This document shows, piece by piece, positions 47,207 through 58,303 of a stretch of DNA of 64,000 bases (position 1 is the stretch's first letter; each line of letters begins with the position of its first letter). This stretch comes from Camillea tinctor (lineage: Eukaryota; Ascomycota; Sordariomycetes; Xylariales; Xylariaceae), in assembly GCA_022578605.1 (NCBI GenBank), contig MU394091.1, positions 124,001 to 188,000 of the forward strand. Direction: 5' to 3'. The position numbers and the translations under genes were made by a program. The notes below the pieces were generated by a model. It ran no database searches, was not told where the DNA came from, and worked only from the letters and a program-made list of their open reading frames with translations.

Positions 47207-50200
47207 TCAATCGTCAAAAAAGGATGCATCGTCGAATTCTTCAACACGTGCATCCGCATCATACGAATTCGACCGCATCATTGGGGGCGTAACAGGGTTT
47301 TTCTGGTCTTGACGGGGAGGTGGTGTGCTCCCGATAGGCATCTTCTCTGCCTGCCGTGCTGTCATCTGACGTGTTCTGTTGGCATACTGTTCGGCCGTAA
47401 AACGGCGGCCGGTGTTGCCGAAGGCTGTTGGTTGCTCCTCAATTTGCTCTTCCTGGGACATGTTACGAACGCCAGAAGCTGGTGGGGTCATAAGACCGGA
47501 GAGGAAACCACTTTGCGAAGTTGCTGGTTTGGCTTTAGAGGGTGTCGCACGCCTTGCGGGGGCTGGGGACGTTGAGACCCTAGGAACTTTGAGCGACGTT
47601 TGATTCCCTTTACGCCAATTTCCCCAAGCAGCTGCCAAAGGTCCTACAGCTTGAGCGACTCGAGGTGTAGCGACTCCTCGGAGAGATGCAGCAATGTTGG
47701 GTAGGCTAATAGATGAGCCACCATTCATAGCACGCTCGCGCTCTTGCTCCTCCATCTGGAGGTTAGCCTTGAGACGGATAGCCGCTTCCTTTACTGCTTC
47801 CTTGTCGTATTTGTCGGCAGATAATGCGCCAATAATGTCCTGAAGATCGCCGTGTCTTACTGCGAGAAGTTCGCGTAGCCATATGATCTCATCGTCTCTC
47901 TTAGCAATCTTCGTAGTAGCATCAGGGTCTAGCTTAGCAACAGTTTGCTCCAGTTCCTCAATCCGCTGCTCACGAGCCTGTAGTTGCTCTTGTAGGACCA
48001 TGATCGACTCACGAAGAGCCTGTGGTGAGATCTTCTCCGGGAGCTGCATAGCTTGCGCAAGTTGCTTAGTCTGGCCAACAGGGCCCGGTTGCATGGTTTG
48101 TTCAGGAACAACCACCGCGCCCTTGGCAGCTTGAGCAGCCGCTTGGGCAGCCGCACGTGCCGCCTCCTGGGCGATCTGTACCTTGTCTTCAAGGTGTGCA
48201 ACACGGTCTTGGAGGTGCTCAGTCTTTGATGTAGATAGGCTAAGTCTTTCTAGGAGATTCTGTTCGCTGCGCTGCGCATCCTCAACTGCGTTGCTAATCT
48301 GACGTTCGTACCGAGCTTGGAGATCTTCTACCTCGTTTTGATGTCTGCGAGCTAGTTCCTCAAGCGCACTTTCTCTGGCCCTTTGGGCTTCCTGAAGCGC
48401 TGACTGTTTCGTAGTCTGCGATTCCTCGAGCATCATCTCATGGTGTGCCCTGGCCGTATCGGCATCAAGTTTGGTCTGGTCCAGCTGAGATCGAAGCCTG
48501 GCAATCTCCTCTTCGAGGTCATTGCGCACACTGTTGACCTGGTTATTGGCGGCTTCAAGTTCCGCTTCTACAGAGGCGCGAGTGCGCCTAACTTCAGTAG
48601 CAGCTGATTCTCTAGCTTCCTTGATTTCCCGCTGGTACCGGAGAACATTCTGCTGCAAGCCATGATTCTCGTTGCGGAGCTCTGCTAGCAGCGTCTCAAG
48701 TCGCTTGCATTCACTAACTGCTCTCATACCGGCGCGCTCACCGTTCTCCAGCCTCTCGACCTCAACCTCTAGACGTTCACGGGTTCGTGCTTCTGCTTGA
48801 AGTCTAGCGTCAAGAACTTCATGGCGTGCAATGAGGGCTTGCTCCTTCTTGGTTCGTCTCGCGTTCTCTTCAGTGATCTCACGAGCAGCATGTGCCATAT
48901 CATCCTGTAGGGAAACGAACTTAGCCCGCCAGCTGTCTCTAATCCGTTCATTCTCCTCTAGTTGCACTCCAAGAGTGTCAATAAGTTTGTGGAGATGCTT
49001 ATTCTCGTTGACGGCCTGAACGAAGTCATCGGTCTGTTGGTGGGCCGAATCTCTTGCGTGTTCAGCCTCGGAGCGCCAATGTCGCGCTTCTTGTTTCGCG
49101 TCGCGAATTTCGGTCTCCGCAGCAGCAAGACGGTTCTTGAGATCAGTTTCGATCTGTTCAGCCTTAGACTGTTCTGCGTCGAGAAGGGAGAGACGCATTG
49201 AGCTCTGCGCAGTTGTCTGCTCGAGACCTCTGATCTTCTCCTCACGGTCCTCAAGAACAGATCTCAAGCGGTCCTCTTCCTCTGACGAGATTCGGAGCAG
49301 CCGCTGAATCTCCGAGAGCCTATCTTCGGCTTCCCTTCGGCCGCCAAGCTCTATTTCTGTCTTACTTTCCTGAGCCTTGAGCCGCTCCTCAAGATCGTGA
49401 ACTCTCTGGTCAAATATACTGCGGTTCATGATTTCCACCTCCACCTTCGTTTCGGCCTGTTGTAATAGTCGATCAAGTTCCGCGGCTCGATCCTCAGCAG
49501 CACGTCTGGCCGCGATTTCATTCTCGCTTCTAGTCTCCTCTGCACGGAACTTGGACTCGAGATCGAGTACCCTGGTGCGTTCCTTTTCAGCTCTGTCCTC
49601 TTCAGCGCGTAATCTGTCTTCGAGCTGGATGACCTTGGCTTGCATTTCTGAGAGCGTCTTGGTGACCTCATCACCATCCTTACCGGTAGGAGGGGGGCTA
49701 GGGGGAACACCACGCACGACCGCTTCCTCAACAATGGAGCGGATTGACTCGGGTCGGAAGTCGACCTGAAGGTTTCTGGCAAGCTGTTCCTTCATCTCCT
49801 TGAGCATCTTGAAGATTGGCGAGAGCTCCTCCAAGTCTCCGGATTCTTCCTCAACAGGTCCAAGCTGAGCCGATTGTAGAGGGCGGGTAGCCTGCTGTTG
49901 ATTCAAAGCGTCGATGACGGCAATACGAATCTGTTCCAGCTTCCTGTCCCTCCTTGGGCTCATTGACCGGCGAACGGGCACATCCTCATCTTCGTCATCA
50001 GCGTCGCTCTCCTGGACCTCCGCAGATATACTACTCCTGTCGCGGCGGCTTGATGGCGCCCTACGAGCCAAACTGCCCAAGACATGGTGAACAGCATCCA
50101 GAGTCTTCTCAAGAGGATGAAGTCGAGAATCCAAAAGGTTACCGACCACATTGTTAACGCGCCTATCAAAGTATTGAACACGTTGCTCAAGCTTATCCTG

Positions 50201-53200
50201 CTCGCTAGCACTGAAAGCATCGTCCCATTCACTTTCTGGGAGGCTTTCGCCAACGTTGAGACGGTGAACTGGGGGTTCGTAGGATGGCGAACGGCCATTC
50301 CGGGGACGATCGATGAAAGGATCGTCGATTTCGGTGGAAGCCCTCGGGATCGTAAGCTCCGGGTGTAGAGTCCGGTAAGCGCGAGGACTCGGGCTTGGTG
50401 CTTTGCCTCTGATTGTTTCTTGGGGTTGCAGAGATGGAGAGTCTGTGATAGCAGCCACGGAGATATTCCGCACTGGACTGGGATGGTGCCAAGTGGGTGA
50501 AGCAACAAGCCTCTTAGCTCCCTGAGTAGGATCGTTCTTGTTGAGATGCTCCATGACTTCATCAATCTCTTCAAATGTGAGGTCTTCCGTCGAGTTAGCT
50601 CTCGGTGGCTCCTCGGCCTCTGATGGCGGGCTGACAGGTAGCGGCTCGAAACTATGTAGCTGGGGCTCGCCAGCTGGGGTGACCCCATTGGTCGAAGCAG
50701 GTTTCGAAGTAGGCTCTGTCCCATCTTCTTCTGAGACTGGCGATGGCGAAGCAGCGTATCGAGAAGCTCCGAGACCAGAGACACTGGGTAGAGGTGAAGG
50801 CGAAGAAGCGAATCTGGACGACTGCAAGCCCTTCGAAGCTGATGGAGGAGATGCAAATCTGGACAAACCCAGTCCTCCTTGTGCAGGCGGCTCGGGAGCA
50901 ACTTCAGGCTCAGGCTCAGGCTCAGGCTCAACGCGAATATGGGTATCAGGCCCAGGAGTCGGTGAGCCGGCGCGGTCGTCATCGGATTCTTTAGCCGGTT
51001 CGACCATCTGGGGAGGCTCAGGTTTGAGAACGGGATTGAAGGGGGTATTAGCATCGCTCTCAGCACCAAACATAAAGCCTGTGGGAACGAAGGGCCTCGC
51101 AGTGGCGGACAGGCTCTTCTTATGCTCCTTCTTGAATGTTGGCTCATCCTCTCCAAAGGGACGAGCGTTATCAAAGTCAAGCATATCCGTTTTGTTCTTG
51201 AATTCAAACGGCCTCCAGTTAGCCTTTTCATGGTCAGATGCCGCGGAAGGACTAGTAGTAGCCTTCGTGTCATTTGACTCGGATTGCAGCTTGCCGTCCG
51301 TGGACTCGGAGAGCGTAGTAGATGCAAATGTAGTATCCATGTGTGCGGTCTCGTCTTCTTCACCCTTTGGCTCGCGCTCCGAAGTGGGCTCGGCAAATTG
51401 TGGGACATCATTACCGTCACCGTTGTTGTCTCTGAACTTCTTTCTCGCCCGAGTGGTATCAGCCACACTGCCGTCCCGACTCCGGGTGTCGCCTTGAGCA
51501 CTTGCAATTGCAGGTGGGCTCGCAACTGAACTGGTCGGGCGCATGATCGGAATAGCCTTGGATTTCTTCGCTGCCGCCGCCGCTTCTGCAATGCTGAGAT
51601 CAATATTGCTAAATATAGAATTAGGCCGGTTTTCTGCGCCTTCAGCGCCGGAAGCACCTCCGCTCGCAATGGACGAGGCAAAGGAAGAAAGTGGTTGGAA
51701 AGCCTTGGCATCAGGGTTAAACTTAGGTCCTGATGCGGAAAAGCTAAAGTCACTTCTACGGGGTGAGAAGGCCGAGGCCGTGGGGTTAACCTTGTTAGAG
51801 GAGGTAGACGGTACACTGAAATGACTTGATGCTGCGGACTGAGGGTAGGATGTGAAAGAGCCTTGTTGAAATCCGGCCGGCTGGAATGGACTTGGCTGTG
51901 GGTTGTTGTTCCCGAAAATGAACTGGCCCGGCGTGAAGTTACTCGTGGGATTGAACTTGAATTCTGCTGCAGCAGCGTTCAGTTTGGAAAGAGAGGGCTT
52001 ACTCGAGTGGCTAGGACGACGTGACAAAGATTGAACGTCGGCCCACGGGTTGCTGGCCGTTGAAAACGATCGGTCATGTAACTGATTAGCAAACTCGAAT
52101 GATTCGACGGGCGTGCCAAGATTGCTGGGATTCGTCTCGATCTCATAAGAATTATCGGGCCTATGCAAGTTGAGGGCATCTGGTCGGGGCTTGTTGATGC
52201 TTCCTTCGTCCGTGCTGTCGCGCACTTCCTCATTATCGAAGTATGGTTGTTGGGATAGCGAGTGCCCACGGCTGTGAGGCTGCGGGTGGTGTAGCTTAGG
52301 ACCCTCATCCGAGTCAGTACCAAACCCACCAAAATGAACGGAAGGACCCCTAGCATGCGCGGGATCCGCGGTCCTATGAAAGGAATTGTTTGCTTCCACC
52401 TTTTCATTTTCATTATGCGGGCTGTAGTCTTCGTGCTCGAGCTGAGAGCGGAACTGTTCTTCTAGATGGTACTCGGCATCGTCGATTTCCTTTTGCAAAC
52501 TTTCACTAGCATTATGGCGAATGAAACGAGTCGGCTCGGGCGTCTTCGATGGGCTCTTGCCTTCATACGGGTTGCTCTGGGTTTCTTCGTCGACCTCACG
52601 TAGCTCCTGTAGCCGAGGTGATGCTCTCGCGGAATCCTGTCTTTGTAAATGCTGGGGCAAGAGGGGATATTGCAAAGACTGGTGCCTTTGATGTATACCC
52701 ATAGGCGACGACATGCCATCTCGCTGGAAGGGTGAGGAGGTGGGGGAAGTTAGGGAATTTAAGTTAAGGACTGAAGGTGAGCCACCGCGGGACAGCTGCT
52801 GTTGTAATAACAGTTGAGGGGGCCAGCCATGAGGCGAAGGATGGTTGGCCAGATGGAAGGGAAGTTCATGTGGGGAGACAGATATCGACGCCCGCGGGTT
52901 ATACTTCCCAGCGGCATGGGGGGCGTTAAACGAGACTGGAGAAGTAACTGAAGGTATTCCAGGACTGTGCGTGGCGGACGATCCATTGCCCGAAAGGAAC
53001 GGTGCGGTAAAGGGGAAGCCTGGAAGCCCATTGCTAGCGGCCGACGAGGCCGGCAAAGGTGGTGAGAAGGGAAGAGGGAACTGGTTTGAAGCTTGCCGGC
53101 TCATGTTAGACACCGCTGGCGAAATGGAAGGAGGTGGTGCCGGTTCTTCCTCTGGCAACGACACACCGAGCGCCCTGAGCTTGGCCTCCTGAAGCTCGTT

Positions 53201-54594
53201 GACATAGTTCTTCCACGCATTCAGATCAGGCAGTGTCACCTGGTAATGTCGCTGTGATCTTTCCTTTACTAGATCTTCGGGGGCAGGCCATGCACCTCGA
53301 CTCTGAGAGCATTTCTCAGGCTCCTTTACCGGGTCATAGCCACCGTCCAGATCGAATCCTCTGATATTGTATCCCAATTCTTCCCACGATTGAAGCATAG
53401 AATCTACACTCGCCGCATCGAGAGGCATGGGCGGTTTGCCAGGCTTCCCACGCTCCTGGTCACGGGGCAACAAAACCATGATATTCTTGCCCCTCCATGG
53501 CACCTTCTTCTTGAGTCTAGGTGTCTGTGAGGTAGATTTCCTGGTTGGTCTTGCTGGGGTCGCAGGCGGTTCTGCTACCGCAACAGGGGCATGAGACAAT
53601 CCATTCAAGACCGGTGGTTTATTAGAGGTAGTGGGAGTGTCTGTCCTAGTGGGGCCGTCAGAACTAGATTCCGTGTGAATACTAGGGGCGTCCAAACTGC
53701 CCCGACCAACGTCTAAGATATCCATGTTTTCGGATTGACTAGCGACACGTCGATTGAGAATCGCTTGCCGTAAGGTCTCGTTGCTGGCCTGGCTTCTCGG
53801 GGTCTGTCGTTTCCCTTGGGAAATCGTCTTCGCCAGCTGGAGGGGGGCTCGGGGAGTTCTGGGATCCGTCTCCTCGTACCACCCTGCGTCGTCACCCGAA
53901 ACGGAGCCGCCCAATGAAGAGTGCTCACTCTCGTCAGTCCCGTCACTCAGCCAATGGCGATTTTCGGAACCCAAGTCTCGGGTAGTATGCTGGCGAATCC
54001 AATCTTCCGTGATGCGGAGGGGACGCCGGGCACGATTAGCAAGTACAGCAGCACGAGCCGACAGTGAGGCGTGTGGCTGGCCCGACTCGGAGGTCAGGAT
54101 CAAGGGCGCAGGTCGTAAGAACGGAGTGGTGATTTCGAGCTGGTGCAGAGGAGAATCCTCGGATGTCTCGCTGCTGAAGCTCTCGTTCCGGTGATGATTA
54201 CTATCGGCGGTAGGATATGGCGAACCCCAACTGGTAGTGACAAACTGGGGTTCTTCGTCTTGCTCTTCCGCTCTAGTATAGGGACTGGTCCTCGGTGGCG
54301 TACGGAGGTGGTTTAAGGCCCTGGCAGGTAATTTCGGGGCTGGGAGCGGTGGAAGAATCGGTGACGCCGATTCACCGTCGTCGTCGACCGTCGAGGCACT
54401 GGAGAGGGTAGATGATGTCGGTGAAGGCTGCGGAGATGGGTCGACTCCAGTCCCGTCCTGTGCTGGTGCACGAGGAGGAGTAGACAGCCACTTTAAGGAA
54501 GACGTCTTTGATCGACTTTGCAGCACTTAGTCAGTACAGGGTTGCGCGTTTAGGTGTGTGTGTGTGTGCGTGTGTGTGTACATGGCATGGCCAT
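47207..54594 (-). CDS. giant coiled-coil protein with PAM2-like motifs
   Basis: Uncharacterised fungal protein of about 2443 aa. The main frame opens right after a stop with a GTG, so I propose a 13-nt first exon: complement(join(47207..54525, 54582..54594)), start MAMPLLQSRS, intron of 56 nt containing the GT/AC microsatellite (AAG acceptor, so this start is tentative). Layout: Ser/Pro-rich N-terminus; a globular-looking block at about 345-460 (VPWRGKNIMVLLPRD, SWEELGYNIRGFDL); a long disordered Pro/Ser/Gln-rich stretch; four PAM2-like motifs near residues 853, 917, 940 and 1143; an EPEP run; a coiled coil from about 1620 to 2260; and a C-terminal block with DEIIWLRELLAVRHGDLQDI and AAWGNWRKG. 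PAM2 motifs bind the MLLE domain of poly(A)-binding protein, so a role in mRNA transport or translation is inferred. The arrangement recalls Upa2 of Ustilago. Automatic names such as 'M protein repeat' would reflect only the coiled coil. Confidence 0.8.
50905..50931 (-). repeat. hexamer repeat encoding Glu-Pro run
   Basis: Four copies of CAGGCT on the plus strand encode alternating Glu-Pro in the disordered part of the giant protein. The repeat is a multiple of three, so length changes would keep frame. Confidence 0.85.
54554..54579 (+). repeat. GT microsatellite in first intron
   Basis: About thirteen GT units with one GC interruption. It falls inside the proposed 56-nt first intron of the giant gene, so its length would change intron size but not the protein. 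Confidence 0.8.
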
Positions 54595-57113
54595 GCTGGC
54601 ATGTGAGAGGCGGAGGACGGGAGGGCGGAGGCTGGGTATAGGGTTGTCAAGGTAAGAGTGGGAAAAGGGAAGTATGGAAAGTGGACAGTGGGCTATGGAT
54701 TATGGATCATGGGCAATGGATAAAGGGCTAATGGCTCTCTCATACAGGAGGGAGATCCAAGCAGGACGAGAAGCACGTCGCCTGCTACTGATCTCCAGTC
54801 GCTAGCTGTGTGTCGTGTGGAAATCGATCCCAACAATAATGCGGCACGGTCGAAGCCACCTATGGGGATCGTATCGCGCCGGTTCAAGGTACGCGTCCCG
54901 AGGGAGATTTTAATGTGGACAAAACCACAAATTGGGGGGAAAGGAATCAAAAAAGAATCGAGAAATGGTGAAGAAGAGAAATAAAAAAGAGAGAACTTGA
55001 TGTATACATCGGGGGTAAATATTATTGTCGATGTCTCTCTCTCTCTTTTTCTCTCTCTATCCTCTTTTTTTTTTTTTTGGTCTTTTAATTTGTCGAATCT
55101 CGAATCTCGAGAATGTAGAAGAAAAAAAATCGAAGTTATAGGGAAAATAATAAGGAAGAAAAAAAAGGAAAAAAAAAAAAATAATTAAAGAAACAAATGA
55201 TACCTTCTTCTTCTTCTTCCTCTTCCTCTATTTCTTTTTTTTTTCCTTTTCACTCTCTTTTTTTTTTACCCTTTGAAGAAAAGAAAATAAAACACAGACT
55301 CGAGATGTCGTGTGGAAGGGAAGGGTTATTGACAGCGGACGACCAGGAACCCAGGAAGCGCGTCGTTGAAGTCGTGGGAAGGAGAGGATTTCCGATTTCC
55401 CCAGCTGCGAGCGAGAAATGAGAAAAGGGTTAATCTGGTCGAAAAAGGTCTAGGATGGCCTGTTCAAATTGAATTGTCTCCTACGTTTCTTGGGGTCGAT
55501 GGGAAATACATCCGGAATACATCGGGGTTGCTACGATTTGCTGGGGGTTTCGGCGCGGGTGGTTGGCACATGAAGGTAACTCATATCCGTCGTCCTGAGC
55601 GTGAAATGCGTTGCCCCACTCCTCCAATCGTTTATAGTGGGTACACCCCGGTATCTTGTCCAGTCTTGTACGCCCGTACTTTACTCTCTATTCTCTAATC
55701 CAATCCCTACCAATCCCTACCTGAGATCGCCGCCCGCGCCAGCAAAGACTTGACTTTTACAGTACCTATTTTTATAAGCCTCAAACCAACTCCTCACTTT
55801 TGCTTTCAACTTGAGGGAAATTCGCATCGTAGAGTGACCACGTGTATCTCCATGATTGTTATGGATATCCCTTTTTTTTTTAACCTGCGAGTGAGCTGTG
55901 ACGTTGGTGATGCAGTAAGCAAAAGCAAAGCAAAGCAAACCAGCAGAAGCCGGGGCGCATAGTCCCTCCATCTCTTCGTCTTAGTTGTACGTATCGCCCA
56001 CTTCGCTACCCTACCCACTAAGGTACCCGTCTCTTCCTGCTGACACAGCCCATCCCATCGTAAGGTACCATGTGCGGCTCAAGCGCCACACGCAAGACAC
56101 CTATATGCTCACCTCTCTTTTTTCTTTTTTTCTTTATTTTCCCTCTTTTCTCTGTGTTGTCGTCACTCTTTTCGCCGGTATGATCGCACATGATGCCATG
56201 TTATATAACTTTGGTCATATGAACGAAATACGTTCCTTGGTCTAATAATGTGCTAATTTAGAGATCCCGGAGAAGCTAAGCTAAGCTATAGGTACGCAGT
56301 TACCTATGTAGCGTTAGGTTAAGTAGTACACTAGATCTGGACTTTATGCCCTAAAGTGCACTTACCTAAACCTTTTGTCCACTCTTTTGACTAAACCTAA
56401 AGCACTGACAGCCCAGCCATACAGAAACTGGAGACGTCCCTGCATCATTGCGTTGGTTGCATGACAACTCATACATCTAAATTGGGAAGCAACAGGGAAG
56501 AAAAAACGCAGAAGGAACTTTACCACCGCCCGAATGCGAGAATAAGGTACATCCCGCTAGAAACTGTCGAAACTGTCGATACCCTAGTCATCGTGTTCGC
56601 TCAACCCAACCCCAAAATTCTGTCCATAAACTCAATTCATCCAAAGAATAATAATAAAAATATCTAGGTACCTAGGTATTTTATTTATATCATTTTCTAT
56701 TTTCCTTCTTCCTTTCTCTCTCTTCCTCTTCTTACAAATTCCCCATTCAACTTGGTATAGACATAATAAGTTACATAGTTACCTAGGTATATACTTACTT
56801 AAATCGCCCACATGTTATGTCCGAAATATCTGGTCCAAGAATAATAATAAAATAAAATATATCAAAAAATTACCTAGGTAACTATCCCTACTTTGTTGAT
56901 ACTCTAAACCAATAGACATAATTCCGTTCCTAATACTTCATCAACCCCTCCCCGCCTTGGGTCCTAATAAACCTCACCGCTAGACACAGAGGAAGTTTCT
57001 TTACTATTATTGATACTTTTCATTTCTCTTCGTCACTCACACATGCTCTGTCTCTCCCCCTTTCAAGCTTCCTTTCCTTTCTTTCTATCTATCTCTCTTC
57101 ACCCTTTCTTAGT
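54595..57113. other. promoter of giant gene and intergenic DNA
   Basis: The first kilobase is the upstream region of the minus-strand giant gene, with long CT and A tracts (55037-55079, 55120-55200, 55200-55270). No gene is supported. Three ACCTAGGT palindromes cluster at 56670, 56781 and 56872, near the 3' end of the next minus-strand gene. Confidence 0.5.
56661..56880. repeat. cluster of ACCTAGGT palindromes
   Basis: Three copies at 56670-56677, 56781-56788 and 56872-56879, each extended with A/T to TACCTAGGTA or similar. Spacing is 111 and 91 bases. Confidence 0.85.
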
Positions 57114-58303
57114 TTAATTCTCGCAAAAGAAGTCAAACTCGGCGTTCGACGTTGCGATCGAAAGGAAGGCCGTTTGTGTCGCCGCGCTAAGCGTGCTTCG
57201 GCATTGTTCTATTTGATGATGGGCACAACGTAGCACCACTTATCAGCAACCAGCCGCAGGATTTTCATGGCCACCGCATACGTGAACAGCCTCCAGGATG
57301 CTCTCCCTCGAGCGGGTCCTCCCCTCTCTCAACCCTGTGTGCCTATAGGAGAAAAGAGGAAAGGGGAAAGAAGAAGAAGAAAAAAGCAAACTGTCTTTCT
57401 GGGGCTCTTGTACTCACCCTTTTGGTCGTTGCAGTCGTTAACCTCAAACTGGCCCTTCAGGGCCCCGTTGGCCAAGTCAGAGCACTCGTTCAGCTGTTTA
57501 TCACACGCCTTGTTTATGGCGTCTTGAAAACTTGACTAGATTTCGAGTAGAGCACCCGCAAAGGTTAGTCAAGAGTAAGATCCAATCATACATACACAAA
57601 AAAAAAAGTTTCACGATCCTCAAGGAAGGCGGGGAAAACGGGTAAAAGGGGGGAAAGGGGATGTGTGGGCTTACCACGTCCTCGCCATCTATCGAGTACG
57701 GGTGGTCCTCGTCTGTAGATTTGGTGATCTAGAAGCAAGACATCTAGATTAGCAACATGTGTCTAGTATTATGAGTGCATCGCGCATTTGCCTGGCTCCA
57801 TATGCCCAACGAATGGGATATACATATGGCCCGGCCGGCGGTACCGAGTCAAGCAAGGCAAGATATGTTGGGCAGAGATCCTACATACCGCAGGCGCTGC
57901 CGCTCCGCCCAAGTCTCCCGTGAAGATCTATAATATCACCGTCATATTAGTTCCTGTCTATTCTTTTTTTTTGCTCGCTCCCCGTATCTATAATTTCCCC
58001 TTTTCTTCACTGAACCTACGGGATGATAACACCCCGCTCTCCCCCCCTTTCCCCCTTTTCTTCCATCCCATAGTTCAACAGACAAAGAAGTTTACAACAG
58101 AAAAAAAAAGTAAGTATGTCCAGATCACATACCTGAAGATTGGCCGGACCCTCCTGTAGGGTTGCCTGTCGGGGCAAAAGGCCCAACCCGAAATCCCGCT
58201 GCATCTCCCCGAAGAGTTCGTCGCCCGCCAGCACACCAACCACTAGGGCCGCGAGGAACGACAGCGACGTCGCCCTGACGCCCGAACTTCCACAACAGCG
58301 CAT
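57114..58303 (-). CDS. small secreted four-cysteine protein, five exons
   Basis: Five short exons, complement(join(57114..57208, 57418..57535, 57675..57728, 57889..57927, 58133..58303)), give 158 aa. Donors are GTATGT, GTATGT, GTAAGC and GTGAGT, acceptors end in TAG, and every phase agrees; exons 2 and 3 encode only 13 and 18 residues. The signal peptide is about residues 1-27 (SLSFLAALVVGVLAG). The mature protein then has FTGDLGGAAAPA, PYSIDGEDV and a helical Cys region whose spacing ACDKQLNEC...DCNDQKEQC (two C-x6-C pairs) matches a widespread family of uncharacterised ascomycete secreted proteins as I remember it. A fifth Cys occurs near the C-terminus (FFCEN) and another two near the signal peptide. 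Function is unknown; an effector-like or wall role is only a guess. No frame of even 100 codons covers it, so simple ORF searches would miss it. Confidence 0.85.

Noticed and set aside
49960..51816. 618-codon minus frame inside the giant gene
   Set aside because: A shadow of the true frame; rich in Arg, Leu, Pro and Ser, and the true frame has PAM2 motifs and a coiled coil.
57267..57527. plus-strand 86-codon frame at the small secreted gene
   Set aside because: It is antisense to exon 4 and introns of the well-supported minus-strand gene.
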